Source: Acidobacteriota bacterium
GTDB lineage: Bacteria; Acidobacteriota; Holophagae; Acanthopleuribacterales; Acanthopleuribacteraceae
Reading direction: 5' to 3'
Length of the DNA stretch: 64,000 nt
Assembly (NCBI GenBank): GCA_020439745.1
Contig: JAGQSC010000035.1
Location: 1 to 64,000, forward strand
In this document: in pieces, positions 1 through 7,894 of the stretch
Numbering within the stretch: the first letter of the stretch is position 1
Layout: each line of letters opens with the position of its first letter
The notes under the pieces: model-generated
What the model was told of the DNA's origin: nothing
The model's input: only the letters and a program-made list of their open reading frames with translations
Database searches by the model: none
Translations under genes and position numbers: made by a program

Positions 1-136
1 CGGACACCCATGACAACATTCAACGACGGACTTTCTATCTGTCAGGAGAAAGTACTCGGTTTAAACGACATCTGACACGCCTCTCATCCGAAACGGTAAC
101 TGTCAGATCAGGTCGTGACTAGTACAATTATTGGCT

Positions 137-167
137 GGATCGACGAGAGTGGGTCTCGTTGGGATCC
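137..167. other. imperfect hairpin downstream of the hsd operon
   Basis: The arms 137-141 (GGATC) and 143-148 (ACGAGA) face 154-159 (TCTCGT) and 163-167 (GATCC), with a short internal bulge and a five-base loop. It lies 24 bases past the stop of the last gene of the minus-strand defence operon, where a terminator would be expected, but no T-run follows on the minus strand. It may be a factor-dependent end or a processing stem. Nothing else was recognised in bases 1-190. Confidence 0.3.
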
Positions 168-190
168 GATTTGGGAATTAGTTGTCAAGA

Positions 191-544
191 CTATCGGATT
201 AACCGCTTTTTAGGTTGTAACTCTTTGTCGCGTGCGATCCGCTTTAATCTTGCCTCGAATTCTTCATACTCGCCCAAATGCGCTCGCATCAGGCTCTTCC
301 AGAGCTTGCCGTGATTAGGAACCGAGAAATGCAGCAGCTCGTGGACAATCACGTAATCCCAGAGTTCTTGACTGAGATCAAGTAAGTCTTCGCTGAAATT
401 CAGGTGGCCGCTCAATGAACAAGACGCCCATTTGTTTTGCATGGGCCGGATGCCCAACCAAGTAACCTCCACATCAAGCTTCTCGGCCCACTGCCGAACG
501 CGACCTTTAAATGCTCTTTTCTGGATGCTGGATGCTCTGGTCAT
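191..544 (-). CDS. YgjP-like (DUF45/M48-type) zinc metallopeptidase, short form
   Basis: This 117-residue protein carries a clear zincin motif, HELLH, at about residues 68-72, followed by a conserved NHGKLW stretch. That is the signature of the YgjP/DUF45 (WLM-like) family, in which the two His residues bind zinc and Glu is catalytic. Full YgjP proteins are about 170-230 residues, so this is a compact version holding mainly the C-terminal metal-binding half. Its ATG overlaps the hsdR stop by 4 bases (ATGA), so it is the last gene of the restriction operon and is translationally coupled. Small metallopeptidases of this kind often follow type I hsdR genes; a role in turnover or control of the restriction complex is inference. 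The substrate is unknown. Confidence 0.8.
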   Translation of the reverse strand: MTRASSIQKRAFKGRVRQWAEKLDVEVTWLGIRPMQNKWASCSLSGHLNFSEDLLDLSQELWDYVIVHELLHFSVPNHGKLWKSLMRAHLGEYEEFEARLKRIARDKELQPKKRLIR

Positions 545-3465
545 GACTTGTTTGCCCTAAGTAACAAGTTGAACAGTTTGTCCACAATCGCTGTTACGTG
601 ATCCAGATCATCGGTTTGAGCGCAAACTGCAAAGGTCACTTTATTACGAAGCTCGCGAAGCGAATTCTCGCTTGTCTTCCAGTTGGGAAGATCTCGGAAC
701 GCCTCGCCGATCTGCCGACTCACGTCCTCGGCATGATTGATTTCTGCGTCTAGTAGGCTGCAATAGACAAAATAGGTAATGCCATCAAATGCTTTCGCCG
801 CCTGCTCCTTTTTTCGCAGTTCATTTTTCTCAAGTTCTTGCAGCAGCTCCTCCAACGCTTCGGCGGTACTTTTCTGGCGTCGCTCAAAGCTTTCACGTAC
901 GGCCAAGGCACGTTCGGCCATCGCAATTAGAAAAAGATCGTCGCTACTTTCCTCGGCGAGCTTCTCGATGCTCTTGATCAGGTTAATGACCTTGGTTCCG
1001 TCACCGCCCTGGCGCTTTTTGATTAACTCAATGGTTTCCGAATCGATCGCTACCATATCTTCGACTCGGTCCACGCCGTAAGTGCCCACCTGTTCTTGCA
1101 CCAGAAGGTTGGTCTTCCCCTGAAAATCACGATCCACCATCACCGTTTTGGTGTAAGCCTTGCGGACCACATCGTAGATCGCGCTCAACGTCCCGTAGTC
1201 CGCGAGGAATGGCCTCAGGAATGCGTCGGGCGAAATGATCTCGTAAAGTATCTCGATCTCCTTGTATTCCTTGAAAAACTCTTTGCGCCGTTTGGGATCG
1301 CGGAAGTGTTCGATGAGGGTATCTATATCCTTATCGTTGAAGTTGCGTTCAATGAGGCCGAGGTAGGCCGGAGCTTTGGACTCCATCTTGTTCTTGAAGA
1401 GCACCTTGAGCAGCTTCAGGTCCTTGACGATGGCGTTGACTTCATCGCTGTCGAAGGCCAGCGCCTTTTCGAGCTTGTCGAAGATGCCGACGAAATCGAG
1501 AACGAAGCCGTGGGGCTTTACCATCTCCTGCGCCTCATTCTCGTAGGGGCGATTCACGCGCGCAATGGCCTGTAGCAGGGTGTGATCGCGCATCGGCTTA
1601 TCAAGATACATGGCATAGAGTATGGGCGCGTCGAAACCAGTAAGCAGTTTCTCCGTGACAATGAGGATCTTGGGCTGTTGGTCCAGCTTGCTGAAGCTCT
1701 TTCGAATCTGGCGCTCCTTCTTGGGGTCCAGGTGGAACTGCTTGAGCAGGGCAGAGTCGTTGTTGTTCCCGGTGTAAACGACCTCCGAATACTCGGGCGG
1801 GAGGAACTGATCGAGGGCCTTCTTGTAGTGGGCGCAGGCTTCGCGGTCGACGCCGACGAGGAAGGCCTTGTAGCCGAGCGGCTCGACAGTCTCGCGATAG
1901 TGGCTGGCGACGAACTGCGCCACCTTTTGGATTCGTTCCTTGCCCTTGAGGAAGTTTTTCAGGTTCACCGCCCGTTCGAGGATTTTGTTCAACTCCTCAA
2001 TGTCGGCCACGCCCTCGGCTTCGGCGAGGGAGAGGAACTCCTTGTCCAGCGTCTCATGCGGCACGAGCATTTCGTTGGGGGCTAATTGGTAGTAGAGCGG
2101 CAGCGTGGTGCCGTCCTCGATGCTGTCGGCGATGGAATACTTGTGTAGGTAGCCCTGGTCGTCCTCGCAGCCGAAGGTCTTGAAGGTGCCCTTGCCGTAG
2201 ACGGTCTTGTCCACCGGGGTCCCGGTGAAGCCGAGGTAGGTGGCTTTCGGCAGGCCGGCCATGAGGAAGTTGCCCAGGTCGCAGCCGGTAGTGCGATGCG
2301 CTTCGTCGATCAGGACGTAGATGTTCGAGCGCGTATTGAGATTCGCCGGCATGTCGCGGAACTTGTGGATCATCGTCACGATGATGCCACGGTAATCGTC
2401 GCGCAGAAGTTGGTTGAGCCGGGCGATGCTGCTGGCGTGCTCCAGGTTGCCGAGGCCGAGCGCGGCGAGGTTCTTGAGCATCTGGTCTTCCAGTTCGTTG
2501 CGGTCGATCATCAACAGGACTGTGGGCTTGTCCGCCTCGGGCGCGCGGAAAAGCCGCTCCGCCGCCTTGATCATGGTGAAGGTCTTGCCGCTGCCTTGGG
2601 TGTGCCAGACTAGGCCGCGGGTGCGCTTGGGGTCGAGGGCGCGGATCACGCTGGCGTCCACCGCGCCGGTCTGGTGTTGGCGCAGGATGTATTTGTTCAG
2701 CTCCTCGTCCTTCTCGGCAAAGACGATGTAGTCCTTCAGGAAGGAGAGCACCTGCGGGATGGCGCAGAAGCTCTTCACCTTGGCCTCCAACTTGCCGACC
2801 TTCTCGTGCTTCCAGTTGAAAATGTTCCGCCGCACCGTGTTCCAGGTCACGCCGTAGGAAAAGCCGATGGCATCGGTGGCGGTGAAAAGCTGTTGTGGGA
2901 CGAACAGCTCGGGCGTCTCGCGGTGGTAACGGCGGATCTGGTCCACTCCGAGGGCGATCGCCTCGTCCTTGTTGGCGTTCTTGCACTCGATCACCAGCAC
3001 GGGGATGCCGTTGATGAGAAAGACCACATCCTCCCGCGTGCCGTAGTGGCCGTTGTGAAAGGCCCACTCCTCGGTGACTTCGTAAACGTTGCGGCTCGGG
3101 TCGTCGTAATCGATCAGGATCAGGTCGCGCTCGCGCTTCTCCTCGTAATCGAAGAATTTGCCCCGGTTGCGCAGGTTCTCGACGAACTCCCGGTTGCCGT
3201 AGATGTCGGTGTGCAGATGGCGGAATCCCGCCGCGGCGGGACAACGCCCCCCTTCAGAGTAGCGCGGATTAAACTCCCGCACCTTGGCATCGAGAAGGTC
3301 GTCGAAGAAGAGCGAGCGGTTCCTGGCGCGGTCGGCGGGTGGCACCCCCGGATCAAACCCGCGCCGCTGCTCGGCTTCCTCACGGGACACAAACTTCCAA
3401 CCGATGGCCTCGGCGTAGGCGAGGATCCGGGCTTGGACGGTTTTATGTTCTCCGGGTGTGGGCAC
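541..3465 (-). CDS. hsdR: type I restriction enzyme, HsdR (R) subunit
   Basis: This 974-residue protein is the motor and nuclease subunit of a type I restriction-modification enzyme. An N-terminal PD-(D/E)xK nuclease domain is visible, with a VLVIECKN core near residue 158 and a downstream QIRRY motif. An SF2 translocase follows: Walker A (TQGSGKT) near residue 290, a DEAH box (LIDEAHRT) near 388, FTGTP (motif III) near 415 and a helicase C-terminal half with TGFDAP and QAIARVNR. The C-terminal helical region would contact HsdM. Length is typical for the family (about 950-1100). It cuts unmethylated DNA after ATP-driven translocation. It is separated from hsdS by the Thoeris genes, starts 9 bases after the last thsB stop, and overlaps the metallopeptidase gene by 4 bases. 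By eye its GC content is higher than that of the neighbouring TIR genes. Confidence 0.96.
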   Translation of the reverse strand: MPTPGEHKTVQARILAYAEAIGWKFVSREEAEQRRGFDPGVPPADRARNRSLFFDDLLDAKVREFNPRYSEGGRCPAAAGFRHLHTDIYGNREFVENLRNRGKFFDYEEKRERDLILIDYDDPSRNVYEVTEEWAFHNGHYGTREDVVFLINGIPVLVIECKNANKDEAIALGVDQIRRYHRETPELFVPQQLFTATDAIGFSYGVTWNTVRRNIFNWKHEKVGKLEAKVKSFCAIPQVLSFLKDYIVFAEKDEELNKYILRQHQTGAVDASVIRALDPKRTRGLVWHTQGSGKTFTMIKAAERLFRAPEADKPTVLLMIDRNELEDQMLKNLAALGLGNLEHASSIARLNQLLRDDYRGIIVTMIHKFRDMPANLNTRSNIYVLIDEAHRTTGCDLGNFLMAGLPKATYLGFTGTPVDKTVYGKGTFKTFGCEDDQGYLHKYSIADSIEDGTTLPLYYQLAPNEMLVPHETLDKEFLSLAEAEGVADIEELNKILERAVNLKNFLKGKERIQKVAQFVASHYRETVEPLGYKAFLVGVDREACAHYKKALDQFLPPEYSEVVYTGNNNDSALLKQFHLDPKKERQIRKSFSKLDQQPKILIVTEKLLTGFDAPILYAMYLDKPMRDHTLLQAIARVNRPYENEAQEMVKPHGFVLDFVGIFDKLEKALAFDSDEVNAIVKDLKLLKVLFKNKMESKAPAYLGLIERNFNDKDIDTLIEHFRDPKRRKEFFKEYKEIEILYEIISPDAFLRPFLADYGTLSAIYDVVRKAYTKTVMVDRDFQGKTNLLVQEQVGTYGVDRVEDMVAIDSETIELIKKRQGGDGTKVINLIKSIEKLAEESSDDLFLIAMAERALAVRESFERRQKSTAEALEELLQELEKNELRKKEQAAKAFDGITYFVYCSLLDAEINHAEDVSRQIGEAFRDLPNWKTSENSLRELRNKVTFAVCAQTDDLDHVTAIVDKLFNLLLRANKS

Positions 3466-3474
3466 GGTTTAGAC

Positions 3475-3966
3475 TTAGTATTTCTTTCGAATCTCAATCG
3501 CTGCATCGATCCAATCAGCAATGTTATCGGCAATGTGGTTGTAGACGTAGCTGCTGGTCGTAAAGGGCGGGTCGTAGGTTTTTACGATCGACGAAAGTGA
3601 CGTGCCGTCGATATTGAACGAAGCGAATGGGTTGGCCCCCTTTGAAGACTGCTCGCCGGAGCTGTTCGTGATGTTGTGGATATGGATCCCGAAAAGCCCC
3701 ATTCCCTTTTTCCAACTTTCCACGATCTCGTAGTCAATCCACTTTCTGCCCGCCGTGTTTTGTCCGATCAAAACCACCGCACAAGAGCGGCCGTCCATTT
3801 GATCCTTAATCCACTTTTCGATCGCTGCATCACCTCGGCCCGTGACGGTCTCCCAATCATTGTCGGTGGCAGGTTTGTTTCCTTCGATTGCTCCGATATT
3901 CCGAATCTTTGACGCCCTCCAATTGTCGGCCTTGTAGTGGAAGCTGTAGAATACTCTGCGTGCCAT
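3475..3966 (-). CDS. thsB: Thoeris ThsB, TIR-like (DUF1863) sensor, copy 3
   Basis: This 163-residue MTH538/DUF1863-type TIR protein begins MARRVFYSFHYKAD and has the VVLIGQNTAGRKWIDYEI stretch, with the likely catalytic Glu at residue 80. In Thoeris, ThsB senses infection and converts NAD+ into a cyclic ADP-ribose isomer that activates ThsA. The ATG at 3966 was chosen because an AAAGGAGAC Shine-Dalgarno sequence lies just upstream and the TIR fold begins there. A longer in-frame extension to 4227 would run deep into the preceding TIR gene and is not credible. It resembles copy 1 far more than the middle TIR gene, so copies 1 and 3 look like paralogues. hsdR follows after 9 bases. Confidence 0.88.
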   Translation of the reverse strand: MARRVFYSFHYKADNWRASKIRNIGAIEGNKPATDNDWETVTGRGDAAIEKWIKDQMDGRSCAVVLIGQNTAGRKWIDYEIVESWKKGMGLFGIHIHNITNSSGEQSSKGANPFASFNIDGTSLSSIVKTYDPPFTTSSYVYNHIADNIADWIDAAIEIRKKY

Positions 3967-4022
3967 TGCTGTCTCCTTTGTATTTGTTCTGTTATTGCGG
4001 ATCGGTTTCCGAAAATTGAATC

Positions 4023-4559
4023 CTAACTGCGCAACCATTCCGCTAATCGCGTAAACTTCATCGGGTCGTCCCGCCAGATATACCACTTCTCGCCAACGTA
4101 GTAGATCTTCGGGTAAATCTTCATGTATTCGTTCTGGGTGAAGTCCGATTTCTCGGCAATGGGGAAGGTAGCAATATGATCCATTCCCTTCACGGGGTCC
4201 GCAAACCCTAGCTCCCATGGGACCCATCGAGAGTCCTTTGAGTTCTCAGTGACCATCACCAAGAACTTCTTCTGTTCACGGATCTTGCCTTTAATCTTTT
4301 TTGCAGTTTCGCCAGAAACAACGTCCGGGATCCCCTCATCCATCCAATCAACATAGATGCTCACGCCGTGACTCCGAAGAAAGGCGATCACTGGCTCAAT
4401 AAGATCGCGATCCTTATGGCTGTGGCTGAGAAAAATTGTGGTATCCGCAGAGGCAGCATTAATGGCCGCAGCGCTCTTTTGGGCAGTTGCAACGTATTCG
4501 TTCGCGACTGAAAAACCGCGCTCGTATCGCTCAATCTGGGCTCTTGTGATGAATGCCAT
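4023..4559 (-). CDS. TIR-domain protein of the Thoeris cluster (middle copy, TIR_2 type)
   Basis: This 178-residue protein has an N-terminal helical lead of about 38 residues and then a canonical bacterial TIR domain: IFLSHSHKDRDLIEP at about 42-56, IYVDWMD near 68, and RWVPWELG with the probable catalytic Glu at 116. It belongs to the TIR_2-like branch, unlike the DUF1863-type copies on either side, so the operon carries two TIR classes. By analogy with multi-ThsB Thoeris systems it may be an alternative sensor that recognises a different phage cue and makes the same nucleotide signal; this is inference. It begins 22 bases after the upstream thsB stop on the same strand, and 56 bases separate its stop from the next TIR start. 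Confidence 0.85.
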   Translation of the reverse strand: MAFITRAQIERYERGFSVANEYVATAQKSAAAINAASADTTIFLSHSHKDRDLIEPVIAFLRSHGVSIYVDWMDEGIPDVVSGETAKKIKGKIREQKKFLVMVTENSKDSRWVPWELGFADPVKGMDHIATFPIAEKSDFTQNEYMKIYPKIYYVGEKWYIWRDDPMKFTRLAEWLRS

Positions 4560-4581
4560 TGCTTTCGATTCCGTCCGAGAG

Positions 4582-5154
4582 TCAACCGATCCACTTCTTG
4601 AAATTCAAATTGCCATTGTTGCCCACCCAGTCGTGGGTCGAATGCCAGGTGGAGAGCTTAATGTTCTTCCCTCGGTACTTTTCTGGCTGTTGCTGAATCG
4701 TGAATCCATCAAGTTTTGAGAAGTAATACCACTTGTCCCCGCTCCAAACGATCGGCGCACCCTTTTTCCCATCATCGCTTATCCGCAAGCCACAGTAATC
4801 GAAAGGGTTCGGCCCTTTGCTTTTTGTTTTCTCGTCTTTTCCTTTAATGGAATTTATGTGAATTCCTAAAAGGATGTTTTCGACCTCTATGCTCTTGAAG
4901 ATTTCATATCGAACCCAAGTTCGTGCGTAGGTCTGCGATCCAATGAGCACTGCGGTGACACTCGTGTTTTCGAGCTCCCCGTTGATCAACCGCTTCAGCG
5001 CGAGATCACCCTTCTTCTTGGACTCCTCCCAGATGGAAGCGTCAAAATAGCCGGCTCTCTCCGCGCTTGTCAGCGCGTTGTGCTTCCGAACAACATTTGC
5101 CCGAAAGTCGATGACGTCTTGGTAGTGAAATGCGAAATAAACTCGTTTGGCCAT
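4582..5154 (-). CDS. thsB: Thoeris ThsB, TIR-like (DUF1863) sensor, copy 1
   Basis: This 190-residue protein of the MTH538/DUF1863 TIR-like family starts MAKRVYFAFHYQDV and has VLIGSQTYARTWVRYEIF, with the candidate catalytic Glu at residue 84. It carries the typical GPNPFDY element found after the TIR core. The length matches characterised ThsB proteins (about 190 residues). Known role of the family: on infection it produces a cyclic ADP-ribose-type signal from NAD+, which binds the SLOG domain of ThsA. The gene follows thsA by 2 bases, so the two are surely co-expressed. GC content by eye is lower than in hsdR and hsdM, which suggests that the Thoeris block was inserted into an existing hsd operon. 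Confidence 0.93.
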   Translation of the reverse strand: MAKRVYFAFHYQDVIDFRANVVRKHNALTSAERAGYFDASIWEESKKKGDLALKRLINGELENTSVTAVLIGSQTYARTWVRYEIFKSIEVENILLGIHINSIKGKDEKTKSKGPNPFDYCGLRISDDGKKGAPIVWSGDKWYYFSKLDGFTIQQQPEKYRGKNIKLSTWHSTHDWVGNNGNLNFKKWIG

Positions 5155-5156
5155 GG

Positions 5157-6608
5157 TCAGTCCTTCTGTAAATGATTGATGATTTTTTGGATGTTCTCCT
5201 CCAGTTTTGCCGCTGTAGTTGAAGGCTTGCCGATCGCTGCGAATGATTTTCGAATTGAAGCGGTCGCATTCGGGAAGAAGTGATCAAATCGCTCATCCAC
5301 CTCTTTCCACAGCCTTTCAGCCATATACCCTGTTGCGCCGACAGGAATAGGCACGACGCCTGAAGCGACACATAGGTCAAACTCTTCGCGCATCCCGTTC
5401 GAATCGACGGTCTTGCCGGAAGCGACCTTCTTGTTTCCGAAAACGAAGATCGCGATGCCCGCGTGTTCGATCATGCTTTTTCGATACTTTGTCCAACGCG
5501 ACTTTGCGGCAGGTTTGCCCGATGCAGTATGGGGAAACGGACGCATCATCAGGTGCTCTTCGGAAACTGCTACGCCTGCGTTATCGAGTTGATTCAGTGC
5601 GCCATTGATTATTGCGCCGCCGATTCCAACGCCCGAGCCAGTGATGATCCGATTTCCCGCCGACGAAAGGGCTTGGCCGAGGTCGTAAAGGAATGAGTCG
5701 GCTTCATTCGATTTCCATGCGCCAAATTCGGCTGCGGCACCCGAGATTAAAATCGATGACCGCTTGAACCGCGTGGCAACTTTCTCCAGCAAGAGAGGAA
5801 TGTCGTCGTAGGTGGCGACTTCGACGGTTTGTATATTCTTCCTTTTGAGGTCACGGATAAAATAATCCTGCTTCAGTTGCCGATACTTAAAGTCCTTCTT
5901 CTTCTCATTCGGCCACTTCGTTATCTTCTTCTGGATGCAGTAGTGCTCCCGCTGGTTGTCCTCCAACACCGCCCGAACCCGACTCAGGATGAAGTCGATA
6001 TTCGGGTCCGTGAAGCTGAAGCCGACGAATAGAAAGGTCTTTTCTATGAGGTCGCCTTTGAGAAGCGAAGCGAACTGCCCCATCTTGAATGGATACCGCT
6101 CATAGTCATCCTTGCAGATGACCGCGTTGGTGGCATCACCAACGTCACCGTGCATTTTGTAAACGATGACGTCACGGTCTGGGCGAGTCGTCGAGAGCTG
6201 GTCGAGGGTGTGCTTTACGTCTGGAACCTTCTTGGCCTCTTCAAGGCTCGTTTCGATCAGTTTGTCGTAGTTGGTCGTCCAGAACGTGTGAATCGGGAGG
6301 TTCGCTAGAATCCTGTGGCCCTTGGTTGGCTCCCTTGCGATCCCGATTTTGTGAAGTATTGTCCGGGTCAATCCGTGCTTGTTTCCACCCGCTTTGTTCA
6401 CCGAATACTGCGCCACACTGACGAGGTCGTGTTCCTTTTTCGGGTCGAGACCGAGGTCGGTGATAACGCCTTCCAGAAGTTCCTGCCAGTTGACGTATCC
6501 TGCGGACATCGAGAAACCGGCGCCAATGAATGCCGCGGCGTTGCGGCTATGAAGTTCTTTTGTGAACTCGCGGAGGAATTGCTCTTCTGAAATGGCTTCG
6601 GTGCTCAT
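5157..6608 (-). CDS. thsA: Thoeris ThsA, SIR2-SLOG NADase effector
   Basis: This 483-residue protein has an N-terminal SIR2 domain (about 1-285) and a C-terminal SLOG domain (about 285-480), the type I Thoeris ThsA architecture, at close to the usual 476 residues. Visible SIR2 motifs are IGAGFSM (28-34), TTNYD with Asn113, and KMHGD with His153. These correspond to the NAD-hydrolysing Asn and His of Bacillus cereus ThsA, numbered 112 and 152 there. The SLOG part shows ITGSGVGIGG (about 322-331) and Arg-rich stretches around 356 and 371-376 that could hold the signal nucleotide. Known role: when the ThsB signal binds, ThsA oligomerises and depletes cellular NAD+, stopping phage replication. 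Its ATG overlaps the hsdS stop by 4 bases. Confidence 0.95.
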   Translation of the reverse strand: MSTEAISEEQFLREFTKELHSRNAAAFIGAGFSMSAGYVNWQELLEGVITDLGLDPKKEHDLVSVAQYSVNKAGGNKHGLTRTILHKIGIAREPTKGHRILANLPIHTFWTTNYDKLIETSLEEAKKVPDVKHTLDQLSTTRPDRDVIVYKMHGDVGDATNAVICKDDYERYPFKMGQFASLLKGDLIEKTFLFVGFSFTDPNIDFILSRVRAVLEDNQREHYCIQKKITKWPNEKKKDFKYRQLKQDYFIRDLKRKNIQTVEVATYDDIPLLLEKVATRFKRSSILISGAAAEFGAWKSNEADSFLYDLGQALSSAGNRIITGSGVGIGGAIINGALNQLDNAGVAVSEEHLMMRPFPHTASGKPAAKSRWTKYRKSMIEHAGIAIFVFGNKKVASGKTVDSNGMREEFDLCVASGVVPIPVGATGYMAERLWKEVDERFDHFFPNATASIRKSFAAIGKPSTTAAKLEENIQKIINHLQKD

Positions 6609-7894
6609 GCGGAAAGTTCCAGTTCGTGAACGCGAGTCTTCGCGGTCATCAGTTCGTGAAGGAGGGTGCGGAAGAGGTCTTGGAGTTGATCGCGCTTCCG
6701 ACTGTGAAGAGTGGACTTCTCTTCAGTGGCATCGATTGCTGCGACGATCTCCTCCTGCTCTTCAACAGGAGGCATCGGAAACCAAAGCGGCGCAATGTCC
6801 TTCTTGTTCAGTTGCGGCGTAGGCCCAGGGTCGGTGATCTTTTTCAGGTCGAAGGTGTTGAACCAATGAAAGAGGTAGCGGTGATTCACAGCCTCGGACG
6901 GCAATACGGCGATCAGGTTGGGGTCCAAAACGGTGTAGCCCTTTGTGAGTCGCTTCTTGTTGGTTGCGATTGCCGCCCCTCGCTTGGGAAAAATGATCGA
7001 ATCCGCGGGAACAGTTCGTTTGCGCGCTTCCTTCTCTGTCAGCAGTCGCTCCAGATTCGCCGAACGAAATTCAATCTCGTTACCCGGAAGGTTCATGTCC
7101 GAGACTTTGATGCCGATAACGCGGACTCCGTCCAACACGTTGGAAGCCTTTTCCAATTGCGAGTAGGACATCGCCGAGGCTTTGATGGTGCAGACCGATT
7201 CAACAGTCGGCGTCTCCCAGCCTTCGGGGATGGGGCCGATTTCGGTTTGCTTTTGAGGTTCGTGGCGGAGGCCTTCGGTGAAGAGCTTGTGCATGAGGGC
7301 CTTTTTCAGCTCGGTGGTCGTCTGAATGATCCGCTCCTGCGCTTCGATCGCCCGCTGCACCGTCGAAAGGATGTGCGCGATCTTCTTCTGCTCGGGGAGT
7401 GGGGGGAGTGAGATCGGGACTCCAAGGAAGTCGGCGTTTCGAATGTGAACCTGGGTGGAACCGTGTTTGATCTTCTTCATCAAGCTCCGATAGCCAGGAG
7501 AGTTTGAAAAATAGACAAAGAACTTCGGATCCACTGTCTCGTCGAGTTGAACGATGTATGCGCCCTGTGTTAACAAGGCATCTTCGTTTTCATCGAAAAT
7601 CCCAACCAACCCAAGGAAGTCAGCCTTGGAAGACAGGTCACGGAAGGTGGCTACGAGATCCCCGTTTCGAATGATCTTCTTTGGATGCTTCATAGCATAT
7701 TCGGGAGTCACATAGACGCGGCCTTTATTGAACTCGATCTTTCCCTGCGTCTTGATGTTCCCTTTGTTGAGAACGAGAACTCCCTCATCGAAGTAGTCAG
7801 ATTTCTTGGTCGACGCACCGCCGGTGATGCGTTGGACGAAGTCACCGAATTTGGCAGGTTTCCAGTCGCCGGGAATGTGACCGTTCTCACTCAT
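6605..7894 (-). CDS. hsdS: type I restriction enzyme, HsdS specificity subunit
   Basis: This 429-residue protein has two target-recognition domains separated by conserved coiled-coil spacers. The first TRD spans about 1-165 and ends at ISLPPLPEQKKIA, followed by a helical spacer (170-215). The second spans about 225-385 and ends at FPMPPVEEQEEIV, followed by a second helix. The duplicated PxPPxxEQ boundary motif is typical of HsdS. The two TRDs each read half of a bipartite DNA target; the target itself cannot be inferred from sequence. The gene overlaps hsdM by 4 bases and thsA by 4 bases, so the specificity gene is translationally coupled to the anti-phage effector. Confidence 0.95.
   Translation of the reverse strand: MSENGHIPGDWKPAKFGDFVQRITGGASTKKSDYFDEGVLVLNKGNIKTQGKIEFNKGRVYVTPEYAMKHPKKIIRNGDLVATFRDLSSKADFLGLVGIFDENEDALLTQGAYIVQLDETVDPKFFVYFSNSPGYRSLMKKIKHGSTQVHIRNADFLGVPISLPPLPEQKKIAHILSTVQRAIEAQERIIQTTTELKKALMHKLFTEGLRHEPQKQTEIGPIPEGWETPTVESVCTIKASAMSYSQLEKASNVLDGVRVIGIKVSDMNLPGNEIEFRSANLERLLTEKEARKRTVPADSIIFPKRGAAIATNKKRLTKGYTVLDPNLIAVLPSEAVNHRYLFHWFNTFDLKKITDPGPTPQLNKKDIAPLWFPMPPVEEQEEIVAAIDATEEKSTLHSRKRDQLQDLFRTLLHELMTAKTRVHELELSA

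Noticed and set aside
2054-3600. Long open frames in other frames over hsdR (both strands)
   Set aside because: Repetitive Arg/Pro/His or Val/Leu/Asp composition marks them as shadow frames; hsdR itself is unambiguous.
3967-4227. An N-terminal extension of the third TIR gene
   Set aside because: It would run into the preceding TIR gene; the ATG at 3966 has a strong Shine-Dalgarno and starts exactly at the TIR fold.
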